Shown: piece after piece, positions 1 to 11,054 of the stretch
Layout of the letters: the number at the start of each line of letters is the position of its first letter
How positions within the stretch are numbered: the stretch's first letter is position 1
Source: Ciborinia camelliae
Taxonomy: Eukaryota; Ascomycota; Leotiomycetes; Helotiales; Sclerotiniaceae
Reading direction: 5' to 3'
Assembly (NCBI GenBank): GCA_025890175.1
Contig: JANPYM010000018.1
Coordinates: forward strand, 446,071-510,070
Length of the DNA: 64,000 nt
Notes under the pieces: generated by a model
What the model was told of the DNA's origin: nothing
Seen by the model: only the letters and a program-made list of their open reading frames with translations
The model's database searches: none
Translations under genes and position numbers: made by a program

Positions 1-248
1 CCAAAAGTTGTGGAAGAGTTAGAGTACCGTATTAGCACCCTGAACCCTTTTTTACCTTCATGGTCCCTCCTTCCATGAATTTCTCGACTCTCGCCCGCTT
101 GTTCTCTTGTTCTCTTTGAATATTACCCACCGACCGACCGATCGACTGACTTCCTTTTACATCTCTTTTCTACTTTCCCATAGCATCACATGATCCCAAC
201 CCATCCCATCCCATCCCATCCCATCCCAACCCATCCAACAAAAAAAAC

Positions 249-1225
249 ATGACCTCCTACACCGACTCCGAAACACCCAGTTGGTCGAAAGAAGCTGGAG
301 CCGAAGATGCCGAACAAAATCTACTACCCAACCCAGACTCCTCGGCTTCGCATTCCCCTCACCGCGCGACATCTGCACTGCGCACCAAACAATACCTGCT
401 GCTAGCCCTTTCCATCCTCTTGACCAGTATCACGAGCGGCGTTTGCGTCTTCATGCTCATGAGCGTTTCCCAACGAAAACCAGCGCAAAATATAAATACA
501 CTCACATCATGTAACCCAGTTCTCCCCCCTCCCCCCCCCCCCCCGCACCCCAGCAGTCGCATCCCACTCTATAATTCGCGAGAGACTATACTAACACCCA
601 TAAAACCAACAGCATCATTAACCAGCATCGACCAGCGCTATGAAAAACTGCACACCTACACCGATTTTAGTTCTCCGGACGATGCCATCTCCGCCTCTGC
701 ATGGAACGAATACGTAATCAATGGGTTTGTCGCGCTACCGCATGCGTGGGCGCAGGACCGCGGGTGGCCACTGGGTCGTGAGATGCCTGGGGATCCGCAG
801 AAGGGTATTTATGTTGTGGATGGATTTCATCAATTACACTGTCTGGTACGTCTTATTCCGTTTACCATGCTTGCACAATCTCTCATTTTCATCTTTCATC
901 TTTCATCTTTCATCCCCCACCCCCAAAAAACATAAACTCACCCCCACCCGTCCCACCCCAGATGTCGATCCGCAGCGAAGTGCACTCCCTGCTCTCCGGC
1001 CAACCCATACCGAACATAACCCATACGAAACGTCATCTAAACCACTGCTACGACGCGCTCCGACAAGCGATTATATGTCGAGCGGACGCGACGCCGCTGT
1101 ACGTGCCGAAAGATACGTTTTTTGCAGGGGATGGCCAGGAGAGATTGTGTCAGAGTTGGGGGGCGTTACAAGAATGGGTTGTGGGGAGGAGTATTTGTTA
1201 TAACGGGGTGATTTGTGAGGAATAG
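249..1225 (+). CDS. UstYa-like (DUF3328) membrane protein, copy 1
   Basis: Three exons, 249-510, 613-845 and 962-1225, give 252 aa. Intron 1 (511-612) begins GTAACC and has a perfect TACTAAC branch point. Intron 2 (846-961) begins GTACGT and ends CCCCAG. The N-terminus is polar (about 45 aa) and is followed by one membrane segment near residues 50-72. The C-terminal half carries the two family motifs, HQLHC at the end of exon 2 and HLNHC followed by YDALRQ in exon 3. In characterised fungi, UstYa-family proteins are oxidases or cyclases of ribosomal-peptide and other secondary-metabolite pathways (ustiloxin, cyclochlorotine). The substrate here is unknown, and no precursor-peptide gene is visible. 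The 14-C tract at 531-544 lies inside intron 1, so it does not disturb the protein. The family call is firm; whether this copy is real is doubtful because of the adjacent gap. Confidence 0.85.
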
Positions 1226-1442
1226 GAAGAGGTGATGTTTTGAGTTGGGGGTCGATGGGTTGGGAAGATGAGGAGAGGAGCTAAACTTTCGAGAATGAAA
1301 GAAGGTATGAGCGCCGATCCCTTCGACAAAGTAAATGAAGGGGATGAAGTGAATGACACTTTATCATCGGGAAGGAAGTTTGAAAATTTTTATATACTGA
1401 AATCAGATTATAGAATCTAATTAATCTGTACAGTATCATCTG

Positions 1443-1452
1443 NNNNNNNNNN
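1443..1452. other. Assembly gap (10 N)
   Basis: Ten Ns, probably a fixed-length placeholder of unknown true size. The gap is flanked on the left by the end of the first UstYa copy and on the right by a tandem repeat. Confidence 0.99.
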
Positions 1453-1458
1453 GGCCCT

Positions 1459-1524
1459 ATCCATCTATCCATCCATCTATCCATCCATCTAACCATCCAT
1501 CTAACCATCCATCTATCCATCCAT
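1459..1524. repeat. Tandem repeat of ATCCATCCATCT type (12 bp)
   Basis: About five imperfect copies of a 12-bp unit made of ATCC/ATCT tetramers lie right after the assembly gap. The remaining DNA up to 1783 holds (TAGG)n-like tracts and no gene. This kind of array is a plausible cause of the contig break. Confidence 0.85.
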
Positions 1525-2031
1525 ATGACTCAGAATGTGCGTTTTCGCCCGGCCATCCCACATACGTACCTAGGTAGGTAAGTAGGTATCGAAGTGGCGA
1601 GAAATGCCGTAAGCATGTATTGAGTTTCCGACGCTCTGTCATGGTAGGTATGTACTAGGTAGTATTTCATATTGCACATAGATAGGTAAGCTAGTGAAAG
1701 CATGGGGGCCAAGCCAAGCCATACTCAAGCCATACTACACTTAAAATCCCGGGTGATGTTTTTTTTTGGCCCCCCTTTCTCCCCCAAAAGTTGTGGAAGA
1801 GTTAGAGTACCGTATTAGCACCCTGAACCCTTTTTTACCTTCATGGTCCCTCCTTCCATGAATTTCTCGACTCTCGCCCGCTTGTTCTCTTGTTCTCTTT
1901 GAATATTACCCACCGACCGACCGATCGACTGACTTCCTTTTACATCTCTTTTCTACTTTCCCATAGCATCACATGATCCCAACCCATCCCATCCCATCCC
2001 ATCCCATCCCAACCCATCCAACAAAAAAAAC

Positions 2032-3004
2032 ATGACCTCCTACACCGACTCCGAAACACCCAGTTGGTCGAAAGAAGCTGGAGCCGAAGATGCCGAACAA
2101 AATCTACTACCCAACCCAGACTCCTCGGCTTCGCATTCCCCTCACCGCGCGACATCTGCACTGCGCACCAAACAATACCTGCTGCTAGCCCTTTCCATCC
2201 TCTTGACCAGTATCACGAGCGGCGTTTGCGTCTTCATGCTCATGAGCGTTTCCCAACGAAAACCAGCGCAAAATATAAATACACTCACATCATGTAACCC
2301 AGTTCTCCCCCCTCCCCCCCCCCGCACCCCAGCAGTCGCATCCCACTCTATAATTCGCGAGAGACTATACTAACACCCATAAAACCAACAGCATCATTAA
2401 CCAGCATCGACCAGCGCTATGAAAAACTGCACACCTACACCGATTTTAGTTCTCCGGACGATGCCATCTCCGCCTCTGCATGGAACGAATACGTAATCAA
2501 TGGGTTTGTCGCGCTACCGCATGCGTGGGCGCAGGACCGCGGGTGGCCACTGGGTCGTGAGATGCCTGGGGATCCGCAGAAGGGTATTTATGTTGTGGAT
2601 GGATTTCATCAATTACACTGTCTGGTACGTCTTATTCCGTTTACCATGCTTGCACAATCTCTCATTTTCATCTTTCATCTTTCATCTTTCATCCCCCACC
2701 CCCAAAAAACATAAACTCACCCCCACCCGTCCCACCCCAGATGTCGATCCGCAGCGAAGTGCACTCCCTGCTCTCCGGCCAACCCATACCGAACATAACC
2801 CATACGAAACGTCATCTAAACCACTGCTACGACGCGCTCCGACAAGCGATTATATGTCGAGCGGACGCGACGCCGCTGTACGTGCCGAAAGATACGTTTT
2901 TTGCAGGGGATGGCCAGGAGAGATTGTGTCAGAGTTGGGGGGCGTTACAAGAATGGGTTGTGGGGAGGAGTATTTGTTATAACGGGGTGATTTGTGAGGA
3001 ATAG
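2032..3004 (+). CDS. UstYa-like (DUF3328) membrane protein, copy 2
   Basis: Exons 2032-2293, 2392-2624 and 2741-3004 encode the same 252-aa product as the copy at 249-1225. The only difference I found is in intron 1, where the C tract is 10 instead of 14 nt. Unspliced, this copy seems frameshifted and stops early after the C tract. After splicing at GTAACC and the AG behind TACTAAC it is intact. Both HxxHC motifs and the single membrane segment are present. Downstream it faces the minus-strand inositol monophosphatase gene with a gap of about 400 bp. As this copy sits inside continuous sequence, it is the one to trust if the duplication is an assembly error. Confidence 0.88.
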
Positions 3005-3404
3005 GAAGAGGTGATGTTTTGAGTTGGGGGTCGATGGGTTGGGAAGATGAGGAGAGGAGCTAAACTTTCGAGAATGAAAGAAGGTATGAGCGCCGATCCC
3101 TTCGACAAAGTAAATGAAGGGGATGAAGTGAATGACACTTTATCATCGGGAAGGAAGTTTGAAAATTTTTATATACTGAAATCAGATTATAGAATCTAAT
3201 TAATCTGTACAGTATCATCTGACCACTTTCTACTTCATCTGCACTAGCAGTGGATGTTTATTTTCGATCCGTGATCCAAACATCTAGTCCGGAAAAATAA
3301 TAGAAATGCTTTTCATTTCGTCTATCATAGGTTTGTTGGTTCATCAAAGCCTCACATTCGTAAAGCATCGACCTGCAGGTGTCATATCCCCTTCCCCTTC
3401 ACCT

Positions 3405-4387
3405 CTAATCCTCATAAACCAACTTTCTATCCCCAATTACTCCCCAAAACTCCTCCACAATATCCTTCTGTCCACTCGGCGCCCCTCGAATAGCCAAATA
3501 TTTTCTCCCATCAACTTCACAATCCCATTCCCCAGGATTTCCTCCTACCATAATGCCTCCTGACTCAACCAGGATACACCATCCGGCCGCGACATCCCAA
3601 GCCCAACAACCTCCCTCCCAAAAAACATCTTGTTGTCCACTAGCCACATGCGCTAAATTTAGTGCCGCGCTTCCTAAACACCTCAAGGAATGGACCATTG
3701 CGCCACCATCTTCTTTGGCCGCGGACAATTTTCTAAAAACGTCGCATTTGAGATCAAAATTATGTCCTGAGCGATCAGAGCCCCATTCTGCGGTTACGAG
3801 ACAGGTGCTCAGATCTTTCAAAGGCTCTGGCTCTTTCTTAAGCGGTAAGCTAAACTTTTCCCCATCTTTTCGCTTAACGAATGAACCGTGACCTTTGATA
3901 CCAGTAAAGAGATCGCCGGTGAAGGGATTGTATACAATTCCAACACTGGGGATTTTATCGATGACAAAACCAAGGGAGATGCAGAAGGCGGGGTAGGCAT
4001 GGACGAAGTTTGTTGTGCCATCGATGGGATCGCAGATGAAAGTTGGGGCGGAGGTAAGTTTGGTTTCACCTTTGACGAAGGTTTCTTCGCCGATGAAGGA
4101 GTATGTTGGGTAGGCGGTGGTAAGGCGGGTGGAGACCATTGCTTCGACCGCTTTGTCTGTTTCGGTCACGAGGTCGGCGGCTGAATGAAGAGAGGTGTTA
4201 GATGGGATTAAAAGGGATTAAAAGGGGAGAAGGAAAGTGGATATGAGAGGGGAGATGTATTGTACTTACTGTTCATTTTAATTCCAGAGCTTAGATATGA
4301 AGGGGTTGCAGACATAATCATACGACCTGCTTCATGAGCAATTTCGATCAAGAGATCGTGAATTTCATGCAGGTTGACTTCGACCAT
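3405..4387 (-). CDS. Inositol monophosphatase family protein
   Basis: Two exons on minus, 4387-4270 and 4180-3405, joined across an intron with GTAAGT donor (4269-4181), give 297 aa. This is close to the usual size of the family. Splicing creates a TADLVTETDK junction, matching the family's conserved substrate- and metal-binding N-terminus. Metal ligands are visible as GEE (residues about 70-72), DPIDGTTN (Asp about 90 and 93) and WDVAAGW (Asp about 235). The family includes Mg2+-dependent myo-inositol-1-phosphatases (inositol recycling and synthesis) and the fungal QutG/Qa-X proteins of quinate gene clusters. No quinate genes are seen here, so a general inositol-1-phosphatase is the safer reading. 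No signal peptide is seen, so it is probably cytosolic. Confidence 0.9.
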
Positions 4388-5140
4388 TTTGTAAATTTGC
4401 TAAAAGAATGTTGTGCTATTTGGTCTAGGAAGTGAAAGTGGAAGTGGAAGAAAATGTTAAACACAAGGAGAGGATGTTTATATGCAATGCAGAAGAGTTG
4501 GACAAGTGAGGTGAGCTCCAAAGTGGGGCTGGAGGGGTTATTGTAATCTTATCAGCACGTGGGGAACAGTTTGGGCAGGAACTGGTGGGATCGACTGGTG
4601 GGATCGACTGGTGGGATCGATTGGTCGAATCCACTAGATACAGACCTAGGTAAGGTAGGGATAGCATCTTTCGCCCTCAATTTGCGGTAGAAGAAAGGAA
4701 GCTTTGACTTGCGACACTCTTGATGGTTGATGGCATACGATGGGTTGGATATAAAGATAAGGTACCACCAGGCCCATTGAAAGTAGGGAAATGCTAGAAA
4801 TGAAAATTCTGAAGAGTCAAATGAGAGAATGAAGGCCAATAACTATTGGGTACTCGTAAATCAGCTCATGAGAGCTTTCATTCATCCAGCTCAGAATAAA
4901 CAGCACCTAATCTAAAAACACCCGATTTATGCACAGCTTCATGTCAAGCCCAGATACCCTTTCATAGCTCTCCGTATTCAGATGGTGATTGCGAAGTAGC
5001 GGGGGGGATCGCGAGAAGCTTGCAGAATAAGATGTGCATTCGTGGTTATCCGTCGTCCCATATAAGTACAGCCCGCCAACGAGAATCGCAAATCCATTAA
5101 CCCCTTGTCCTTTATCGCCATTTGTAAATCGTATCCTCCA
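4388..5140. other. Intergenic; 13-bp tandem repeat
   Basis: Upstream region of the inositol monophosphatase gene. It contains three exact copies of ACTGGTGGGATCG at 4581-4619 plus a fourth decayed copy to about 4632. Nothing else was recognised. Confidence 0.7.
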
Positions 5141-5863
5141 TCAGTCATCCTCCGACATGTTCTCCTTGAACATTGATCTCCTTTCAGAACGGTTATCGTC
5201 CTGCGCCCTGTGCCCCTTTGGGTCGGAGTCCATTGGTCGAGGACTGACGCCTCTCAGTTCGGTTGGATCATCGAAAGGATTGTTCACTGGTTGTATCCCC
5301 ATCTCCTCATCATAACGTCTATCGAGCCCGGCTTGCGATGCTCCAACATATGGTTCAGGTTCACGATTCAAACTTCTGCCACGAGGAGGAGTTGAAAATC
5401 CTGCAGGTACCGAACCGGGTGGTGCTCTGCCTCCATGTTCACCATGTAAACCAAGCTCTTGCTCCTCATAATATCCACCGGGCCCATATGCATCTGCTTC
5501 TGTTCCTACTCGCGCATCCCAAGCCTCATCAGGATCCAGTGGACCAAAACCTCGACTTGCTGTGCGACCGCGTACATTACTGCTCAATGGCTCTTCATAT
5601 GCTCCTCCAGCCGATCGATTATTGCGATTCTTTAGTCCATTGACTTTATCCTTCACCCATCCAAACATTCCACCTTGTCCCGAACCCGAGCCACCATATC
5701 GATCAGATACACCGCTGAATGGATTATAGGATAACAGAGTCGGTTGTGGTAAGCCTAATCGTCGTGCGCGCAAATGTGTATAAACGATCCAAGCAGCCGC
5801 TCCGATGAGCGCGACGAAGAGAGATATGATGAAGAAGGCGCCTACACCCGAAATATGTGCCAT
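5141..5863 (-). CDS. Single-pass membrane protein, glycine/proline-rich tail
   Basis: One uninterrupted exon of 240 aa starting at the ATG at 5863. The first roughly 10 residues are followed by a strong membrane helix (about 9-30: FFIISLFVALIGAAAWIVYT), then a basic stretch (HLRARRLGLP). This fits a type III/signal-anchor protein with a cytosolic tail. The tail is polar and low in complexity, rich in Gly, Glu, Asp, Arg and Pro, with GPLDPDEAWDARVG in the middle and MFKENMSEDD at the C-terminus. I do not recognise a catalytic domain. The N-terminal helix plus RARRLGLP block looks like a conserved Pezizomycotina family of unknown function, from memory of similar proteins. Overlapping reading frames in other phases are shadows. 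Confidence 0.75.
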   Translation of the reverse strand: MAHISGVGAFFIISLFVALIGAAAWIVYTHLRARRLGLPQPTLLSYNPFSGVSDRYGGSGSGQGGMFGWVKDKVNGLKNRNNRSAGGAYEEPLSSNVRGRTASRGFGPLDPDEAWDARVGTEADAYGPGGYYEEQELGLHGEHGGRAPPGSVPAGFSTPPRGRSLNREPEPYVGASQAGLDRRYDEEMGIQPVNNPFDDPTELRGVSPRPMDSDPKGHRAQDDNRSERRSMFKENMSEDD

Positions 5864-7824
5864 TGTTGGGGATTTTAATCCTTTCCCATGAAAGCAGTAA
5901 TTCTATTGTTGAAGGGTTGGAAAGGCTTCTTTGAATTATGATGGAAAGGTAATATGGCTGGTGGTCAGATTTTGACAACAGTTGATGAACCAGGCCCCCA
6001 AACAAAATAACATTTGGGGCCACAGCGATAGGTAGGTAGGTAATGAGGATTGTCTATATCACATGACATTGGTTACTGCATGAGTGGTCGATGTGTTGTG
6101 CTGTACTCCTTTAGTTATCACCAAAGATTATTATTGTGACTTGGTTTCATTTTCATCAAACAACTTTACCCCGCTATAGGTAGTATATAAATATAAGGAT
6201 TCTATATATATTAATAACTTCATTAATAAACTCCTTTACAAGTTATATCAAATGTACTCACTACTGAGATAGATAGATAGATAGATAGATATCTAGGTAC
6301 TATTTAACAAATCTTTTTAAGAGGGCTTATAATAGAATAACAATAATGAAGAGTTATATAAGAAGTATCGATACTTTATTTATTATATGCTCGATACCCG
6401 GGCATCAATTGCCCCCAGCCCCCTTTCAATGGAATTTTATATCCCGAAGAGAGAGTGCCTATTGTAATTGAACACGAGGAATAGAAATAGACGCATATCA
6501 TAAGGTTCTATAAAAATAGACAAATATCATACAAATATCATAAAGTTCTATAGGCATATTAACTCGGATATCAACTACCTATAACCTATGGCCTTGGCTA
6601 AGGTATCTCCCTATAATCAGCAAGGAATCGGGATCCTCTCTACTCTTTTATATTCGCATCCATCAAACTACCTACCGGACCTAGATAGTATACTAGTATA
6701 GGTAGGCATGGATAACTTTACTCCTTTAGCCATAATCATCTGTAAGGACGCCCGATACTAGTTCAATTTGTACACCTCAGTAATATAAGTATCCATTAAC
6801 CATCCAACCTAGCCTTATATACAGTACCCGTGGACATCATACTACATACACCACTATGTACATACACGTTAGAACTTAGAACTTCACCTACCTTAGCCTT
6901 CATCATCATCCACCAACCATCAACTGTCAGTCTGTCACTTTATCCGTCGCTCATAATGTGATACTATTCCTTTATGAGCAAAGAGCATTCCGCTTCCTCA
7001 AAGACTTGAACCATTAACGCATGATTCCGTAATCTTAAGATCAGATAAGATGGATCGACTCACATGTACTGGCCGCCCAGGTGCTTGTGCTTAATCGGAT
7101 AATCCTTGGAAATGTGATGTTTGTCCCACGGATGCCAGTGCCACCACCTTGCTGCAGATGATTTTTCAAGGATGAAACTTTTTGCTTGTACATTTTGCTG
7201 CATGGCCATGGTGCCACCATACCACCACCATACCACCATGCCACCATAGCCATCCACGTTCTCAATTTCAACAAATGAAATTTTAAATGAAGATCTGATA
7301 AAGAATAATGAGTAAGGGAAAAGGAAGAGGAAGAAAAAAATAAAGGTAATAATTGTATTCATGCGGAGGGCAACCATCACCCATCCATAGAATCATTCAT
7401 AGCATTCATAGCATTCATATCATTCATATCATTCCATATCATTCATATCATTTCACACGTACCTACCGACTCTTCCTCCTTCTGAGGCTCTATATCATTT
7501 CTGCGAGGTCATATTGGAAGGTTCATCATTTTCCTCTTTCGATCTAGATCCTTATTACCACTTGCACTTATTCCTTATTAATTTACCCACGAAAACAAAC
7601 CCCTTCACCATTTTACGAATCACATTAACGCCATTCCCGCAAGGGGTAATATTCCGTATCAAATAGGTAACCGCCATCGAATCCTTCAACTGGCATCCCA
7701 CTCATCGACTCTTGCCCGCCTGCCTTAAATTCTTCGCGAAAAGGGTCCCCCCCTCCCGATCCCAAGTCTGTCTCAGAGTCTCAGTGGGGCTTGACAACAG
7801 TACAACAATGCCTTGTAGCTGCAT
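5864..7824. other. Intergenic, AT-rich with short repeats
   Basis: No gene was recognised in about 2 kb. It contains an (AGAT)n run at 6267-6290, a CCACCATA-type repeat at about 7207-7255, and CATTCATAT-type repeats at about 7393-7452. The stretch near 7700-7800 is pyrimidine-rich and probably holds the promoter and 5' leader of the OPT gene. Confidence 0.7.
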
Positions 7825-7828
7825 ATGA
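7808..7828 (+). promoter_or_regulatory. Six-codon uORF overlapping the OPT start
   Basis: ATG at 7808 opens a 6-codon frame (MPCSCI) whose TGA overlaps the main ATG at 7825 as ATGA. A scanning ribosome meets it first, so leaky scanning or termination-reinitiation would affect OPT translation. This holds only if the transcript starts upstream of 7808, which the sequence does not prove. Confidence 0.5.
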
Positions 7829-10800
7829 CATCCCGCCCACCTAACGTTTCCGCGGCAGGCGGTAGAAGAAAAGGATCGGGTGACTCCTCTGACTGTATTA
7901 TAGAAGACTCAGGTGTCCCTCTTTCTTTTCTTCAACCCTCCCAGTCAAATCTTACTGGCAGGCAACCACCACCAGCCGAATCACCCAGCCCCGACGATCG
8001 AAATCCCAATCACGATCGATATCATTCAACACGCTGGAACAACGACGACGAGGAGGAACTCTACCCCGAATCCACTTCTAATCTTCTTCGACGACATATA
8101 CAAGATTCCGCAGAGAGCGATGCCCCACGGCACAACCTAGCAGATGACAATACGGACTCCATAAATATTTTTCAAAGAATACATAGCCTTATGTCCAAGA
8201 CACCCCTCTTATTACGTTCCGCGCCCGGGTTCGGCACAGGATCATATGGAGCAGCTCCTGTGGGCGCATCGATAGAGAACAGTGAAGAGGAGGAGGAGAA
8301 TCTTATAAGAAGAGAGAAGAGGAAGAAGAGCTCATCGACCCTAAGAAATCTGAAGAATTCCAGCAGCGCTGCAACATTCAAATCAACCAGATCGAATTCA
8401 GGTCCATCCTCATCTGCGAATGTCGGTACATCTTCACGGACAAGGCGCCGTACAGGAAGTAATACACAAAATGATGGGGCCGAAGGGGTGGAGCTTACGG
8501 CTTCCCCAATCAAGATCCATAGTACAGACACGGAATCTTTTTCAACAGACGAGGTGATCTTCACTGAACAGGATGACGACGAGGATGAGGATGAGGATGA
8601 AGACGAGGATGCATATTCGATAGATGATGAAGATCCTCCAGACAATTCTCCCTATGCTCAAGTTCGAGCTTCAGTATCTGCCATCGATAATACAACACTG
8701 TCTATCAACACCCCTCGAATGTGGGCACTTTCCATGCTTTTTGCTATACTTGGTTCTTCAACCAATCTTTTCTTTTCCTTACGATACCCCAGTGTTTCTA
8801 TTACACCTGTTATTGCGCTTTTGCTTGTGCATCCACTTGGATTGATGTGGGATAGATTTCTTAAACGAAGAGACGACCCTGATGAACAATTTGTTGATGG
8901 ACATCGAAGTCCAACTCGCGAAGGCAGTGAACGCGATGGCAAGCATGCAACTGGCTTACGGCGGTTGAGGTTATGGTTGGCACAAGGAAAATGGAATGAA
9001 AAGGAACATAGTTGTGTCTACATCAGCAGCAATGTTTCTTTCGGCTTTGCATTTGCAACGGATGTCATTGTTGAACAGACACACTTTTACAACCAGAAAG
9101 TTGGGATCATATACCAACTATTGCTCATTCTTTCTACACAGATATTGGGGTATGCTTTTGCAGGTCTCACTAGACGTTTTTTGGTTCGACCTGGTGGTAT
9201 GATATGGCCCGGGACATTGATGTCCGCAGCTATGTTCACAACTCTGCATAAGGAGGAGAACACGATTGCAAATGGCTGGAAAATCACTCGATGGAAGTTC
9301 TTCTTCTTCGTTTGGTTCGGTTCCTTCATGTTCTACTTTTTGCCTGGTTTGCTGATGCCAGCATTGAGCTACTTCAGTGTCATTACTTGGTTTGCACCAA
9401 AGAACGTAATCGTTGCGAATCTATTTGGTGTGGCTTCAGGACTCGGTCTTTTTCCCGTAACTTTTGATTGGGCTCAAATTGCCTATATTGGATCACCACT
9501 CTTAACTCCATTCTGGGCTGCGATGAACGTGGTTGGAGGTCTCGTTATTGTGATGTGGATCCTTGCACCTATTGCCTACTATAAGAATATCTTCTTCTCA
9601 TCTTATATGCCGATCTTATCCTCATCTGTTTTTGACAACACTGGAAAGATATACGACGTCAGCAAAATCTTGACATCTGATTTCCTGTTTGACAAGCAAG
9701 CATACGAGAATTATAGTCGTGTGTTCTTACCCATCACTTATGTTCTCAGTTATGGACTTCAATTCGCTGCTCTTGCCTCGCTGTTGACACATACTACATG
9801 TTGGCATGGTAGAGATATTTGGAAGCAATGGAAAAGGTCCCTAAAGGAAGTTGAAGGGGAAGGGAAACCTACATACGATCCTGTGCCTGTATCAAATGGA
9901 AACGGGCACAGAAGGGGGCCATCAGCAAATAGCAACAGGCCCAGTATTGAAAGAAGCTCTTCATACATGAATGATATTATCAGCCAGGAAGATGTGCATA
10001 ACAGGCTCATGAGAAGGTACAAGGACGCACCACTCAGTTGGTATCTAATCACATTCGTATCTATGCTTGCAGTTGGGATATTTGTCGTGGAATAGTAAGT
10101 AGTTGCATATCATTATTGCATCAAGTATGTTATATTAATCTCTTTGGTAGTTATCCCGTACACTTACCATGGTACGGTCTACTCCTTGCATTAGGAATCT
10201 GCACCGTCCTTTTTATCCCAATCGGAATTGTCATGGCCATTACGAATCAGCAGAGTAGTATTTATCTCATTTGCCAATTGGTCTGTGGTGCAGTTTTCCC
10301 AGGCCGTCCTGTCGCAAATATGGTTTTCGTCACCTACGGATATATTTCTTCTGCTCAAGGAATCAAATTTTCATCCGATTTGAAGCTTGGTCATTACATG
10401 AAGATACCTCCCCGTATTTTATTTTCCGTACAAATGGCCGCCACAATCATTTCTTCGATTACACAAATTGGCGTTCTCAATTGGATGTTTGCCAATGTTC
10501 CTCACATCTGTACTCCCCAGGCTATCAACGGATTCGTTTGCCCACTCGCTCGTGTGCACTTCAACGGAAGTATCCTTTGGGGTGTCGTAGGACCTGGTGA
10601 ATTCTTCGGCCCTAATGCCACTTACCGGGCTCTCGTCTGGTGTTTCCCCATTGGTGCCATTGCGCCCATTATTCTCTGGCTATACTCCCGCAACAAAAAA
10701 CATAGCATCGTGCGAAAGATCAATCTCCCCGTCTTATTTGGATCACTCTCATGGATTCCTCCCGCTACCGGACTCAACTTTTCGGTCTGGGCACTGATAT

Positions 10801-11054
10801 GCTATCTCTTTAATTACGTCATCAAACGGAAGCATTCGGCTTGGTGGGCCAAGTATACCATGACACTCAGCGCGGCCTTGGATTCCGGACTGGCTTTTGG
10901 ACTGGTGGTGGTGTTTTTCGGATTCGTGTATCCGGGATGGATGGATCACTTTAAGTGGTGGGGCACGGAAATCTATAAGATGGGTTGTGATTGGCAAGCT
11001 TGCTCGTATAAAACGGTTCCTGAAGGTGGCCATTTTGGTCCGGATACTTGGTAG
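7825..11054 (+). CDS. Oligopeptide transporter (OPT) family
   Basis: Two exons, 7825-10094 and 10151-11054, with a 56-nt intron (GTAAGT...GGTAG), give 1057 aa. Residues 1 to about 290 are a hydrophilic, Ser/Asp/Glu-rich extension with an unbroken acidic D/E run near residues 248-262. After that come many membrane helices, starting at about 298. OPT hallmarks include KWNEKEHSCVYI before a helix, QTHFYNQKVGIIYQ, SPLLTPFWAAMN, LVCGAVFPGRPVANM and the C-terminal HFKWWGTEIYK...HFGPDTW. The family are proton-coupled importers of tetra/pentapeptides, glutathione or metal chelates at the plasma membrane. The substrate cannot be told from sequence. The N-terminal extension is long compared with yeast Opt1. 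The intron join restores VVEYYPVHLPWYG. Confidence 0.93.

Larger units (their letters stand above)
1..3221. repeat. Near-identical direct duplication of about 1.44 kb
   Basis: Bases 1-1442 recur at 1784-3221, with offset 1783 before the C tract and 1779 after it. Promoter, UstYa-like gene and 3' flank are all included. The only difference seen is a 14-C versus 10-C run. The left copy ends exactly where a 10-N gap begins. The left boundary is not visible because the match starts at window base 1. Such identity, a homopolymer-only difference and an abutting gap suggest that two contigs holding the same locus were scaffolded in tandem. A very recent true duplication cannot be excluded. Confidence 0.9.

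Noticed and set aside
2032..2373. Second UstYa copy as a frameshifted pseudogene
   Set aside because: The shift lies inside intron 1; the spliced product is complete.
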